Below are positions 20,345 through 33,400 of a DNA stretch of 64,000 nt, in pieces. The DNA lies in the NCBI GenBank assembly GCA_947311845.1, contig CAMZMU010000041.1, positions 135,638,965-135,702,964 on the forward strand, read 5' to 3'. Position 1 is the stretch's first letter, and each line of letters begins with the position of its first letter. The notes beneath the pieces were generated by a model, which saw only the letters and a list, made by a program, of their open reading frames with translations, searched no databases and was not told the origin of the DNA. The position numbers and the translations under genes were made by a program. Source of the DNA: Poa pratensis (taxonomy: Eukaryota; Streptophyta; Magnoliopsida; Poales; Poaceae).

Positions 20345-23300
20345 TCTCCCCCCCCCCTTGGAAAAGAGTCGTCCTCGACTCTTCGTCCTCATCATCACTT
20401 GGGTTTCCAAGGTAAGGTGAGATGTCGGCGACGTTGAAGGTGTCATGGACGCCGTAATTGGACTTGGATATGTCGATCTTGTATGCATTGTCGTTGATGC
20501 GCTTGAGAACATTGAAAGGACCATCTCCTCTTGGCGCGAGCTTAGACTTTCTCTCATCGGGGAAGCAGTCCTTGCGTAGATGTAGCCAAACAAGGTCTCC
20601 TTCTTCACAGATCATGGGGCGCTTGTTCTTGTTTATCTTGGTTGCATGGTCTTCCTTATGCTTCTCTAGCGTGGCCCTTGTGTCTTCATGTAGTTTCTTC
20701 ATGTAAGCGGCGCGCTTGTCGAAATCCATGTTGACTTGTTCTCGGAGTGGAAGTGGTAGCATGTCGAGCGCGGTGTAGGGGTTGGAGCCATAGACGAACT
20801 CGAAGAGTGTTCTCTTTGTTGCGCGATGTAGTGCTCGATTGTAGGCAAACTCGGCGTGTGGGATGCACTCTTCCGAATTCTTCAAGTTAGGCTTGATCAA
20901 CACACGAAGGAGTGTGGATAGGCTTCGGTTCACCACTTCGGTTTGGCCATCGGTTTGAGGGTGGTATGCGGTGGAGAATAGTTGCTTGATTCCCATCTTG
21001 GCCATCAAAGTCTTCCAAAAATAGCTCACGAACTTGACGTCACGATTCGACACAATGGTCTTGGGCACTCCATGAAGACGGACGATTTCCCTAAAGAACA
21101 AAGTAGCAATATGTGAAGCATCGTCGGTCTTGTTCCATGGTATAAAGTGTGCCATTTTAGAGAATCGATCAATGATGACAAAGATGGAATCCTTGTTTGT
21201 TTTAGTGCGTGGGAGTCCTAAGACAAAATCCATAGCAATGTCGGACCATGGGTGATGTGGAATTGGCAAAGGTGTGTATAAGCCATGAGAGTTTAGATTA
21301 GATTTAGCTTTGAGACATGTTGAACATCGTCGCACCAAGCGATCCACATCCCGGTACATCCTTGGCCAATAGTAGTTTGTAGAGAGCATTGCAAAGGTCT
21401 TGTCACGTCCAAAGTGTCCCATTAAGACGCCTCCATGCGATTCCTTCAAAAGGACCAAACGAAGTGAAGACTCGGGTATACATAGTTTGTTAGCCTTAAA
21501 CAAGAAACCTTGGTACAAATAGAAATCACCAATTTCTTTGTGCTCCGAACATTGAGCGAAAATGTCTCCAAAGAAAGCAGCGGTAGCATACAACTCCGTT
21601 ATCTCATCCAAACCCAAGACACTAATGTCAAGACGTGTAAGTAGGTTGGCCTTGCGGGATAGAGCATCCGCGACCACATTTTCTTTACCTTTCTTGTATT
21701 TGATTACAAAGGTGAAAGACTCAATGAACTCAACCCACTTAGCATGTCTTTTGTTCAAATTTGTTTGACTTTTCAAATATTTCAAGGATTCATGGTCGGA
21801 ATAAATGACAAATTCCTTAGTACGAAGGGAATGTTGCCACACATCCAAAACACGAACCAAATCAAATAACTCTTTGTCATAAATGGGGTAATTCAAGCGA
21901 GCTCCATCTAGTTTCTCACTATGGTATGCGATGGGTCTACCATTTTGCATAAGCACTCCTCCAATGCCCAATCCACTTGCATCGCATTCAATCTCAAATG
22001 TTTTAGAGAAATCCGGAAGGGCAAGGAGTGGTGCTTCGGTTAACAACCGTTTGAGCTCATTGAAAGCAAAATCATGTGCGTTGCCCCAAATGAAAGGTAC
22101 ATTCTTCTCTGTAAGTTCATGGAGGGGGCAAGCAATTGTGGAAAAATCCTTGATGAAACGGCGGTAAAATCCGGCAAAACCAAGAAAACGTCTCAACTTT
22201 TCAAGTGACATCGGAAAAGGCCAAGTCCGAATTGCTTGTATCTTGGCATCATCAACTTCAACACCATCTGAAGAAACAACAAACCCCAAGAAAATAATTT
22301 TGTTGGTGGCAAAAGTGCACTTAGAAAGATTGGCATAAAGCTTTTCATTGCGAAGAACCAACAAAACTTGAGCAACATGAGAAGTGTGCTCTTCCAAAGA
22401 TTTGCTATAGATAAGGATGTCGTCAGAGTATACCACAACAAATTTCCCAATGAAAGGTCGCAACACATGGTTCATAAGACGCATAAAAGTAGAAGGTGCA
22501 ATGGAAAGACCAAATGGCATGACGAGCCATTCATAGAGACCAAGTTTTGTTTTAAATGCGGTCTTCCATTCATCACCTTCACACATTCTTATTTGATGGT
22601 ATCCACTTTTAAGATCAATTTTGGAGAATATAGCGGAACCACAAAGCTCATCAAGCATATCATTAAGTCGAGGGTTAGGGTGGCGATACCTAACGGTGAT
22701 GGCGTTGATGGGGCGACAATCCATGCAAAGGCGAAGAGTGTTGTCGTGCTTGGGTACCAAGATGACGGGCACGGCGCACGGACTCAAACTCTCGCGGATA
22801 TGTCCCATGGCAAGTTCTTGTATTTGCCGCTCAATCTCCTTTGTCTCCTCGGGGTTGGTGCGGTAAGGAGCGCGGTTTGGTAGCGGTGCGCCGGGAACAA
22901 GGTCGATGCGATGCTCGATTCGCATAGAGGAGGTAGTCCCGATGGCACTTCTTGAGGGAAGACATCTTCAAAGTCCTTCAAAAGAGACAACAAATAAGGA
23001 GGAAGGTTTGTGAAATTGTTAGTCATAGAAACTTCACCCTTGCATATGAGCACATAGTGGAGGGTGGCTGGGTTCTCTCTCAACTCCCTCATCTCTCTCT
23101 TGGTGGCAAATAGTGTAAGTTTTGTAGGGTCTCTCTTTGAAGTGTCACACTCATTTGGCTTGTGCCTCTCACTCACTTTATGGTGGGTCTCTCGCTCACC
23201 ACTCATCTCACTTGAGGAACGATCTTGTTGTGCCCGTGCAATAGTTTTGGCGTTGTCAGCGATGACTTGACTTGGTGTCATGGGACGAAGGACGAAGGTC

Positions 23301-23726
23301 TTGTCGTTGTTCTTGAAGCTATAGTAATTTGTCCTTTCATCATGCATAGCACCTTTATCAAATTGCCAAGGACGTCCAAGAAGTAAGTGACAAACGGTCA
23401 TAGGCACAACATCACAATCAACCGTATCTTCATAAGCACCAATCTTGAAGGAGACTTGCACCATATGTTGTATCTTGACGGCTCCGGAATCGCTCAAGCA
23501 TTGAACATGGTATGGATGTGGGTGCTTCTTGAACTTCAAGTTGAGCTTATCACAAAGTTCCTTACTCGTTAAGTTGTGGCAACTTCCACCATCGATGATG
23601 ACCTTGATGGATTTTCCATTGATTCCCGCTCTTGTTTGAAACAAATTGCATCTTTGGTCTTCTTCCACTTGAACATTGGTGGTTAAAGCTCTTGCCACAA
23701 CCAAGGAAGGGTTGTTGTCGCCATCA
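20337..23726 (-). pseudogene. Outer gypsy element pol: protease, RT, RNase H, integrase
   Basis: The first frame (from 23,726) contains the retropepsin-like segment VIIDGGSCHNLTSKELC and the flap-like HLLLGRPWQFD. A frameshift near 22,920 leads to an 862-codon frame. That frame holds the RT blocks [34 protein letters not shown] and [11 protein letters not shown]; RNase H starting [16 protein letters not shown]; then the integrase zinc-binding and core regions. In the core, DFVLGLPRT and [13 protein letters not shown] are present. The usual SDRD block reads VSNRDVKF, so the second catalytic Asp is replaced by Asn. The C-terminus has no classic chromodomain, and the stop codon lies 6-8 bases inside the LTR, as in some CRM-like chromoviruses; lineage assignment is tentative. 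Not functional. Confidence 0.85.
20345..20360 (-). other. Polypurine tract of outer element
   Basis: On the minus strand AAGGGGGGGGGGAGA lies directly against the 3' LTR, the expected plus-strand priming site for reverse transcription. Confidence 0.75.
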
Positions 23727-23731
23727 CAATA

Positions 23732-24225
23732 TGACGAGGTGTACCCTCATCAAATCCCATGGTTAAGGACCTAGGGTTGAGATTATGGGGAGAGAACATG
23801 GTAGGACTGGTAGTTTCGTCGGATGACAAGCAGAGGCAAAGATTTACCCAGGTTCAGGCCCCTTGGGTGGAGGTAAAGACCCTACTTCCGCCTGTCTGTT
23901 ATTGATCATGTGAGATTATGAGGTTACAAGGTGGCTCCGGCGAGATGTCGATCTCACGAGAGCTTTGGTGGTTCGAGTATAGCTTGGTCCCTAGATCGGC
24001 ACCCTCACAGCCTTTAAATAGGCTGGATCTCGGGAGTTCGTAACCGACCTAGTTTACACGTAAGGAAAATATAAACCGACTATGCCTATGTCTAATCTTG
24101 GAGGGTACTCCATCTTCTTGGGCCTCTTGTCTTGGGCTTCGATTAGGCTCTTCGCTATTGGGCCTTAGTTGTCACGTGCACCAGGTACCCTCATGGTAGG
24201 GTACCCGAGATGTATACCCATGTCA
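23732..24225 (-). repeat. 3' LTR of nested element
   Basis: 494 bp, paired with 35,813-36,308 (496 bp) with few differences. It contains a CTTTAAATAGG TATA-like box at about 24,014-24,024. Confidence 0.9.
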
Positions 24226-25628
24226 GTAGCCCCCGAGTACTTGTCTGACTCGAAGAATCAGGCATGGACTCTTTCGTAAGTGCACGTCATATGCTTTGTA
24301 TTTTGTATATATAATTTGGAATTCCTGTATGAATAGCACATGTTTGGCTATGTCAAGTATCTCATCGACTCTGGTTTCTGCTTATGATGATCAAGGGATA
24401 ATAGCATAGCAGGCCCAGTACACTCGACGGATCGGGACTGGTTAACTACACATTTGGGTAAAACCTCACTAGCTTTCAATCAAACTCGAGTCCCCGGACT
24501 TGAATCTGGAACAAAACTGGTCAGATTCGACTAGGCTGCGGAGGTCTTACTGAGTCGATCTGCAGTATAGCTTTGAATTGTACCCAACGCGTCCGTCGGG
24601 ATTTTTCATCATGTCTGTTGACACGGAAACTGTAAGGATTAACATTGTTGAAACGGTCCTTAGCCCAGCTCGAAAGTTCGGCGGGTCTTACCTTTGCACT
24701 ATACACGCAGCATCCAAAGTATTTGCGGCGGACGCAACTCGGGAATGTTTCGAGTATGTTTTTTTTTGTAATATTTTGAACTTTTATTAGACGAGTCGTG
24801 TCCTTTGTCGACTGATATGTGCCTGTTATTTTATGGGGTGCGCGACAGCACTCCCGATGGGACTAGCCCCCGAGATTGTGCTCTATTGCTTTGCAATGGA
24901 GGATAATCTCAAAATCTTCTTACTCTGCATATGTTAATCGAATAAATTTGCGCCATAATTCTATCGGGTGCACGACAGTGCTCCCGATGGGAGTAGCCCC
25001 CGAGATTATGATGTATTACTTGTAAATGGAGGATAATCTCAATCATTGAGCATCTCTAGTCGAAAAAAATTTATATGCTCCCGATGGGAGTAATATGCTT
25101 CAGTCGAAGGAACGGTCGAGTGACCAATATGTATTGAGCGGACTCGGATGTATTTCTGATCAAAGCGCTTGTGACGACGTCATGGATGATGTTTTTTGGC
25201 GACTGCGCTGTCTGACACGCGTGGCGTGTGTTATGCTGCGATGGATGGGACGTGACACATAGGTGGGCCCTTTTGTGCAGAGCTGACCGAACAACGGTGC
25301 AGTTTGGACTTGATTTGACCACTCGGGCCCACTTTTTCCGGAGAGGTGATTATGGCTCCTCTTTTTGTGTGCGTAGTGGGTGGAGTGGCCGGCGATGGTT
25401 GCCCTCCGCGTTTGCCACGTGTACGGTGAGATTGCGTGCGTAGCGCACGGTTAGGATCTGAATGGCTGTGATTGCCTTTGATTTGAGATAAATAGGGGAA
25501 ACGGCGCTGCCATTGTTTTTTACTAGCCATTTGCTCTGCGCGCCGCCCCTGTTCCATCTTCTTCCTCGCGCTCCTGCTCCATTGTTCTTGCGCCCAAGCT
25601 CTTTCTGTTCTCCCTAGCCACCACCACC
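24226..25628. other. 3' untranslated region of nested element with tandem repeats
   Basis: The polypurine tract (minus strand CTCGGGGGCTAC) abuts the LTR at 24,226. A unit containing CTCCCGATGGGA-TAGCCCCC and AATGGAGGATAATCTCA occurs at 24,835-24,915 and 24,966-25,040, with a partial third at about 25,076. At 25,484-25,495 GAGATAAATAGG is a possible TATA box for the plus-strand gene that begins at 25,629. Confidence 0.6.
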
Positions 25629-28345
25629 ATGGCGCCAAAGAGGAAAGCCTCTGCCACCGACGCGCCCGCGACTGACGCGGCCGTTCTGAAGGGGTAGAAA
25701 GCTGCGGCTGGCGCATCTGCGGCCGCCGTCGACCTCAAGAAGAGCGACGGTGATTGGATGAAGTCCACACTCAAGGCAGCCCATCTCGAGAAGTTCCGCG
25801 AGGACGGATTGCTGCCGCCGGTGGACCAGCTTACCGTCCGCGCGCCATCAAAAGAGGTACTCCCCGAGCCTCGCGCAAACGAGCGCGTATGTTTTGCGGA
25901 GTTTTTGCCTAGGGGTCAAACTTTTCCCCTCCACGACTTTGTTCGTGGTTTGCTCTACGCCTATGGGCTGCAGATCCATGATCTCACCCCTAACGACATT
26001 ATGCACATTGCCTGTTTCATGGTGTTGTGTGAGTGCTTCCTGGGAGTTGCTCCCAGCTGGGCCCTTTGGAAGTCTATCTTAATGGTTCGGCCCAACAACC
26101 GAGGCGGCCGAACCTATCCAGTCGGAGGCCTTCAAATCCAAGTGCGCAGCGACACCCGATACTTTGCCTAAAGCCAGTCGACTTGGCGCGAGGGTGCAGA
26201 AAAAGGTGGTTGTATGTGCACGTCGACCAGGAAGGGGTCCCAGCATTTTTGACTGCTTGTATAGCCGCTAGGACGAAGGCCTGGGACCATGAACTTTCGA
26301 CTGAAGAAATGGCGGAAGCAGCGCCTCTGCTGGAGACGATTGGAGGGCTGCTAAACAGCGTCACGGGTGTGCATTTGATTGCCACCTTTGTGAAGATGCG
26401 GGTATGGCCGCTCCGCGCTCGTGCCCACCCAATGTGGGAGTATGAGGGTGCACTCGACGCCACCCGAATGAGCAAGGAGGAGCTGTCAAAGAGCGAGCTG
26501 GTGTCGCACATGCGGTCCATCACCAGCACGAAGTCCAGCGAGCCCTGCAACGTCGACTGCCCTGTCGCTCCTTATGGGGCTGAAAGCCTTTGCCAGAGGT
26601 TAGTGAATCTATCGAGTTTATGATCTCCTACTTTTGTTATTTTGCTATACATCTTTGTGACTTTCGAATACTGTATGTTGTATGCAGAGCCACTCGACCG
26701 CCTCAACCCTTCCTCCTCTTCCTGAAGATGGCCCAACTCACGAAACAGAGGTGACGGTAGAAGCGAAGGGAGGAGATGAATCGCCTCTACCTTCGGCTAC
26801 CACATCTCCCACAGAAGAGGTCGAAGAGGAAAGGGTTGAAAAAGCACAGGACAAGGAGCTTGCCACGACTGATGATGTGAGCGAGGTCCCTACTCGCAAG
26901 CGCCATCGGGCGACCCAAGTTGCGTCTTCCTCCACGGGTTCACCCATGATAGAATCAAATGTGAGAGATGACGGAGACTCGGGCTCGTCTCCTATGACCA
27001 CAACTGCTCCTTTGGACGTGAGCCCGTTGAGCTCGGCTCCTCCTCCTCAGTTGGGTGGAGAGCTATGTTTTGGAGGTCCCAATTTTGACAACCTCGATAG
27101 CGAAGAGGAAGAAAAGCACAGGTATGTGCCTAAACTCCTTTGTACTCAAGTTTCTGCTTATTGATAGTCTTGCTCATGTTGTATGCCTTATGTCACTCAG
27201 TGTCGAGACTGTGCGGCCTCCAACTCCTCCAACCGAGAGAGCTTCGACTCCAGATCAGCCAGAAGCTTCTCCTGTTGCGGCTGAGGTTGTGAAAACAGTA
27301 GCCACGGCCACTACCACTAAGGCCGCCAAGATTGTGAGTGCGTCGACTCCGCAAATTGGGACTTCTGCTGCCAAGCCTGCGCCTTGGGTTGAACACGTAA
27401 GTGTCGTTTGTCGAGTCCTCATACTGGGACTATGTGTGTGTAGCTTATGCTGGTTTCATGTGCATGCAGCCCTTCTACCTCCACCTGGTAGAATCAGGCA
27501 AAGCATTTGTCTAGGTTGAACAGGAGAGGGACAATCTGCGTGCTATCATGGAGCAACTCACCTGTAAGTGTGCTTGACTTCTGTACGTCTTTGTTTTGTC
27601 GATTGTGAATGACATCTGGCCATCTATCTCAGGTGACAAGGCAACTGCGGAGTCCCGGGTTAAAGAGCTAGAAGATGCACTCGCCCAACAACGCGCTGAG
27701 TCGAAGAAGGCCTTGGATGACGCCAAGAACTCCGCTGCCCTGCGCGAGAAAGATTATGCTGAGCGCTTGGCTAGCCTCAATCGAGACGTGGGCGGTATGT
27801 TGAATTTGCCACTTTTTGTCCCCTTCTTTTGCCACTGAATGTTGTGTAAAAGTTTATGTTCTTTCTGATTTGGCACACCGGCACCTGTAGACCAGTCGAG
27901 TGGCGATTTGTCCCTTGACCGTGCTATCGGCGACCTGGACGTTGTCTCCACCCAAGCCAAGGATGCACTCGCCAAGTCTACGAGCACGCTCGGCGCCGTG
28001 TACAAGGACGTGTTCCCGTCTAGCCAACCTCCTTCGACTGTGGATGGCTTCGCCGATGTCCTGGGCCCGGGAACTTCGACTATGACGAACTTTGCTCGCA
28101 CTTTGACGGTACGCGGCTCAGAGACCACCCTCAAACTCCTTTTAGGTCATGGGATAGAGGGTGACTTCGAAGCCGCTCTGTCTGACTTCCCTCGTAAGTC
28201 GGGCGGGAAGCTAGTGTCCCTAAAGCATGTGAACGAGCCAGCTGCGAAGTTGGCTGAAATTTTTATGACTACCATGGAGCGCCGGGCAGCCGAGGTCGCC
28301 GCTCGTGCGAGTAGGGCTAGGGCAGAGTCAATGTCTGAGAAGTAG
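25629..28345 (+). pseudogene. Spliced antisense gene of the nested retrotransposon (PF04195-like 'gypsy type transposon' protein)
   Basis: ATG at 25,629 in CACCATGGCG starts MAPKRKASATDAPA. Likely exons are 25,629-26,598, 26,688-27,121, 27,201-27,396, 27,470-27,563, 27,633-27,794 and 27,891-28,345, each with GT...AG ends. Exon 1 reads FPLHDFVRGLLYAYGLQIHD and LTPNDIMHIACFMVLCECFL, the pattern of plant proteins annotated as putative gypsy-type transposon domain (PF04195, transposase_28). Later exons are acidic, then coiled-coil (RVKELEDALAQQRAESKKAL), then a C-terminal domain (GDLDVVSTQAKDALAKS). Stops at 25,696 and in exon 4, and a frameshift near 26,160, inactivate this copy. It runs opposite to gag-pol. 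Function unknown. Confidence 0.6.
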
Positions 28346-29071
28346 GGCAGCCATGCCTTTTATGCTTTGTAATTAAACTTATGACCATGCGAGTATGCAT
28401 GTGCTTTTGCTACCTTTGTATGAATTCAATTTCCTCGCTATGATCCTGCTTGTAAGGCTGTGTGTTGTTACTCGCATAAGCTTTGTGATGAGTTTCTCAT
28501 GAAACTTTTATGATGTTTGGAACAGAAACGGCCAGCCGCCACTTTATCCAGCTCGTCGCGGCATCGTGCCCCTACTCGATCTCGAGCTCAGGTGGCAAAC
28601 GATGCCGCCGTAATACGTTATATGAAAGCTCGACTCGCGAAACTGGAGCAGGAGCTGGGGAGTGCCCGAAGTGAGCTGGATAGGATGAGATTCGCAGCTT
28701 TAACTTATGCCCGTAGGCTCAGTCCCCGAGTAGTTGAGTGGGGTTGAGCACCTCTTTCCTATATGTATTGAGTTTTATTATCCAGCTCCCGAGTATTCGA
28801 GTGCAGCTGGAGTATTATGCTTGAAGGAGCGAAAGCTCATGTTTTGAGATAGCGCAGCCCCTGAGTGTTCGGGTGAGGCTCATGTTGTGCGAGTAGTAAA
28901 CAGGGAGAAATATGAGGAATCATTGACTATATTCCATTTATGAATGTTAGGCTGCAGACCGCCTCATTAAAAACCTTCCAGTCCCCTTAGATACCCTGGT
29001 AAGGAAAAGAGCGCGTCTGAAATCTGCAGCCATCCGACATATGTGCCTATTACATTGTGTGACTGAGCGAT
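28346..29071 (+). other. Interval with a small coiled-coil ORF (28,517-28,747)
   Basis: Between the antisense gene and the pol stop. After a TTTGGAACAG acceptor-like site an open frame reads RYMKARLAKLEQELGSARSE, a short coiled coil, to a stop at 28,747. It may be a further exon of an alternative transcript of the antisense gene. The remainder is non-coding. Confidence 0.35.
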
Positions 29072-32000
29072 CTAAGCATAGAAACGGCGCAGCTGCGCAA
29101 CGTTCCAAGGATTGTGCGAGAGTTCGCCTGTCTTTGTGTGCTTCAGTCTGTATGCTCCACCACCAATGACCTTAGTGATGATGAAGGGTCCTTCCCATGA
29201 AGAAGCGAGTTTATGCACCTTCTTTTGCTTTAGTCGAAGTACCAAGTCACCGACCTCGAAGGATCTGGTACGCAGTCGACGGCTGTGATAGTTGCAGAGG
29301 TCTTGCTGGTAGACAGTTGTGCGTGCTAGCGCCGTGTTGCGTGCTTCTTCGAGCAAGTCGACTGCATCTTCGAGTGCTTCATCTGCATCGTCTTTGTTGT
29401 ATACTTCGACTCTTGGTGCATTGAACCTTACGTCTGATGGCATGATTGCCTCTGCTCCGTAGACCATGAAGAATGGGGTAAATTGCGTTGAGGCATTGGG
29501 TGTTGTGCGTAGCTCCATAGCACAGACGGGAGCTCTTGACCCAAGCACCCGCGGCCCTTTTGAGTGGCACCAGGAGGCGTTTCTTGATTCCGTTCGTCAC
29601 AAGTCCATTGGCCTTTTCGACTTGGCCATTAGATTGCGGGTGTGCCACAGATGCATAATTGAGCGTGATATCTTGCTCTTTGCAGAAGGGTCGGAATTCT
29701 CAGCCGTGAAGTTTGTACCGTTATCAGTGATGATGCTACTTGGCACACCAAAGCGGTATATGATGGATTTTATGAAATTGACTGCTGTAGTGGCAGTCGA
29801 ACTTGTGATAGGGACTGCTTCAATCCACTTGGTGAACTTGTCGACTGCCACCAGAAGGTGAGTATGCCCTCCATGGGAGGATTTTTTGAGTGGCCCAACC
29901 ATATCGAGCCCCCACTGGGCGAAGGGCCAGGCCAATGGTATTGTCTTCAACGCCGATGCGGGTGCGTGCGGCTTTGTGGCGAATTTTTGGCAGCCGATGC
30001 ACCTTTTGACTATGTCCTCCGCGTCTTTGAGTGCTGTGGGCCAGTAGAAGCCTGCGCGAAAGGCTTTGGCTACGAGTGATCGACTGCTGGCGTGATGCCC
30101 GCAGGTACCTGCATGAATATCACGAAGGATGGCTTGGCCATCTTCAAATGCTATGCAACGTTGGAACATACCTGATATGCTGCGTTTGTATAGTTCACCG
30201 TTGATGACAGTGTATGCTTTAGATCGTCGAGTGACGCGTCTTGACTCTGTTATGTCTTGGGTACCTCGCCGCGGAGTATGTATGCGAGGAAAGGTTGAGT
30301 CCATGTTGGCTCGATGAGGAGTACCTCGACTGGCGGGTCCTCTGTGCTAGGTGTTTTGCTCTTGGCTGGTGCGGCTGATGTAGGAGATTCGTTTTTTCTT
30401 GATGGACCTGTGCTCGATGCGCTCGAAGAATACACCAGGTGGAACTGGTGCTTTAGTCGCGCCAATGTTGGCTAGCTTATCTGCTTCTTCATTGCTCTCA
30501 CGCCCTATGTGCCGCAACTCGCAGCCTTCGAAGCTGCCCTCCATGAGTTGTACAGGTCACGGTAGGCGATCATGTTATCTGCGATTGCGTCGCAGGCCTT
30601 CATTGTTTGCTGCACCACCAGATTCGAGTCGCCGTAGATCATCAGTCGAGTGCACCCGAGGGCTTTGGCCATCCTCATGCCGTGGATCAGGGCCTCGTAT
30701 TCTGCTTCGTTATTGGATGGGAACTCGAATCCCATCTGCAGGATATAGCGAGCTTGTCGCCTTTTGGTGATATGAGGATGACGCCTGCGCCTTCGTTTTC
30801 TTTGAGCCGTCAAAGTACATAGTCCATGAGTTGGACACATCTGGTGCTCCTGGCAGCTGAGCTTCGATCCACTCGGTGTGGAAGTCAGGTAAGACTTGTG
30901 CTTTGATGGCCTTCGGGTAATCATACTTGATATCTCGCGGTGCTAGCTCGATGAGCCATTTTGCACTCGCCCAGTTGCGTTGGGGTTTGTGAGGATGTCC
31001 CCGATCCCTGAGGTGCTGATTACAGTGATCGGGTGCTCGGAGAAGTAATGCGTCAGCTTCCTTGAGGACATGAACACGGCGTAGGCCAGCTTTTGATAGT
31101 GCGGGTACCGCTGCTTTGATATGGAGAGCACTTCACTCAAGTAATAGACTGGACGTTGTATGCTTTGGGCGTGTCCCTCCTCCCTGCGTTCGACTACCAG
31201 TACGTGCTACCACCCTGTTAGTTGCGGAGACATATAGGTATAGTGGCTCGCGTTCCCTTGGTGCGACGAGGATTGGAGGGCTTGTGAGGACTCGCTTGAG
31301 GTCCGTGAAGGCTGCTTCGGCTTCTGGCGTCCACTCGAATTTATCTGCTTTCTTCATCAGTCGATAGAACGGGAGTGCTTTTTGCCTAGCTTGCTGATGA
31401 ATCGACTGAGTGCTGCTACTCGACCCGCCAATTTTGCACGTCATGGAGCTTTGAAGGCCTTTGCATCGTCAAGATGGCCTGTATTTTCTCCGGGTCTGCC
31501 TCGATTCCTCGAGCTGAGACTAGATACCCGAGGAGTTGCCCGGCTGGCACGCCGAACGTGCACTTCTTCGGGTTGAGCTTGATGTGGAAGCGTTTGAGGT
31601 TTGCGAACGTCTCTCGCAAGTCATCGAGTAGTGTGTTTTCCTCCCTTGTGGTGATGACGATGTCATCTACATAGACCTGGACGTTTCGCCCAATTTGCTT
31701 CTTGAGGCAGTCTTGCATCATGCGCTGGTAGGTTGCGCCTGCGTTCTTGAGCCCAAAGGCATTGTTGTGTAGCAGTAGACCCCGAGTGGGGTTATGAACG
31801 CCGTTTTCTCTTCATCCTCTTCCTTCATCCTTATCTGGTGGTAACCCGAGTAAGCATCCAGGAAGGACAAGCGAGCGCACCCGGCGGTGGAGTCGACGAT
31901 CTGGTCGATTCGAGGTAGTGGAAAGTGATCCTTTGGACAGCATTTATTGAGTGCTGTGAAATCTACGCACATCCGAAGGATATCTGTGCTTCTTCTCTAC

Positions 32001-33400
32001 GAGTACGGGGTTGGCCACCCATTGTGATTTCTTGATTTCTCTGATGAAACCTGCTGCGAGTAGTCTGTCGACTTCGGCTTCGACTGCAGTTCTTTTTGGG
32101 CCGGATATGCGGCGCATTGTTTGCTTGACTGGTTTAGCATCTGGAAATAATTGGAGAGAGTGCTCGGCGAATTCCCTGGGAATACCTGGCATGTCGGCTG
32201 GACACCACGCAAATATATCCCAGTTCTCACGGAGGAATTCGACGAGCGCGCTTTCCTATGCGATAGGCAGACTCGACGAGACATTGACTGTCTTGGTCGG
32301 GTCAGTCGGGTGCACCTGATGCGACTTGTGTCATTGGTGGCATTGAATGCTCTGTCGACTGCCACCTTTTGTGCTCTGGCATAAGTGTTCGATCGTTGGA
32401 GACCGCTAGATCGCGAGTGTTGCTTCCATGCCGAACATCTCAGAGATTTTGCTAAACTCGGTCGCAAGAGTCAGACTTTTGGAAGTTTCCCTTGACTGTG
32501 ATTACTCCTTTTGGTCCAGGCATCTTTAGCTGGAGGTATGCGTAGTGTGGCACCGCCATGAATCGAGCGAACGTCGGGCGTCCAAGTATAGCATGGTATT
32601 GTGACTTCCAGTCGACAACTTCGAACTCAATCGACTCTGTCCTGAAGTGGTTCTTGTCCCCGAACGTTACGTCGAGTTGTATGGTGCCTTCTGGGCTTAT
32701 TGCTTTCCTGGGACGATACCGTGAAAGGTATTTGAAGATCTTGGCAGGTTTTCGACTGACCTGTTCATTTTGCGGAGCGTATCTGCGAAGATGATGTTTA
32801 TGCCGCTGCCACCATCCATGAAGACCTTGGACATGGCGTAGCCTCCAATTTGTGCATCGAGTACCAGAGCAGAGTGCCCTGGACGAACGACCGATGGAGG
32901 GTGGTCCTCTCTGCTGAAGCTTATTGTGTTTCAGAACCCTTCAAGAATTCAGTTACAGCAGGAGGTGACATGACCGCCATGTTTACTTGTCGAGTGCGAA
33001 GTTTTTGCTCCCTGTTGGAAGGGCGACCTTTCTGTATCATGTACATCTGCCCTTGGGGCGGAGGGTACTGAGGTTCGTCCACCCGAGGTACGTTGTATGG
33101 CACCCGCGAGATTTCCGCCTGCTGCAGGCTGTGGTGGTGGTGGTGGTGGTGCCATCAGGGCACGTTGTTTGGCTGAGGCACAGGTGTAGGCATGTGCGTT
33201 TGCGGCTGTTGCCTTTCTGAGATTTATGTAATCAGTCGCCATTTGGTCGAATTCCCTGCAGTTTCTCATCGAGTGATTGGAGCGCAGTTTTCCGTCGTCC
33301 CCCTTGTACAGGTGGAATCTGCAATCAGCATCCATCTTTTCTTCGAATGATCGCTCGGATTGTGCTCCGGATCTGACTTGCGCCAGTCCTTCCTCTTGTA
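29072..33400 (-). pseudogene. Nested element pol: protease region, RT, RNase H, integrase
   Basis: Broken into at least seven frames. [55 protein letters not shown] and the catalytic YVDDIVITT. RNase H: MGFEFPSNNEAEYEALIHGM and LMIYGDSNLVVQQ. Integrase: zinc-binding CGHHASSRSL and RCIGCQKFA, core WGLDMVGPL, ITDNGTNF and HPQSNGQVEKANG, so the D,D,E residues are visible. The C-terminal region contains DLVLRLKQKK and WEGPFIITKVIGGGAYRL. Upstream (33,335 down) CRFH...NCREFD may be a zinc-knuckle or linker. Many frameshifts make it non-functional. Confidence 0.8.

Noticed and set aside
25231..25774. Minus-strand ORFs overlapping the antisense gene's promoter and first exon
   Set aside because: They are the complement of the GC-rich leader and exon 1 and show no gypsy domain.
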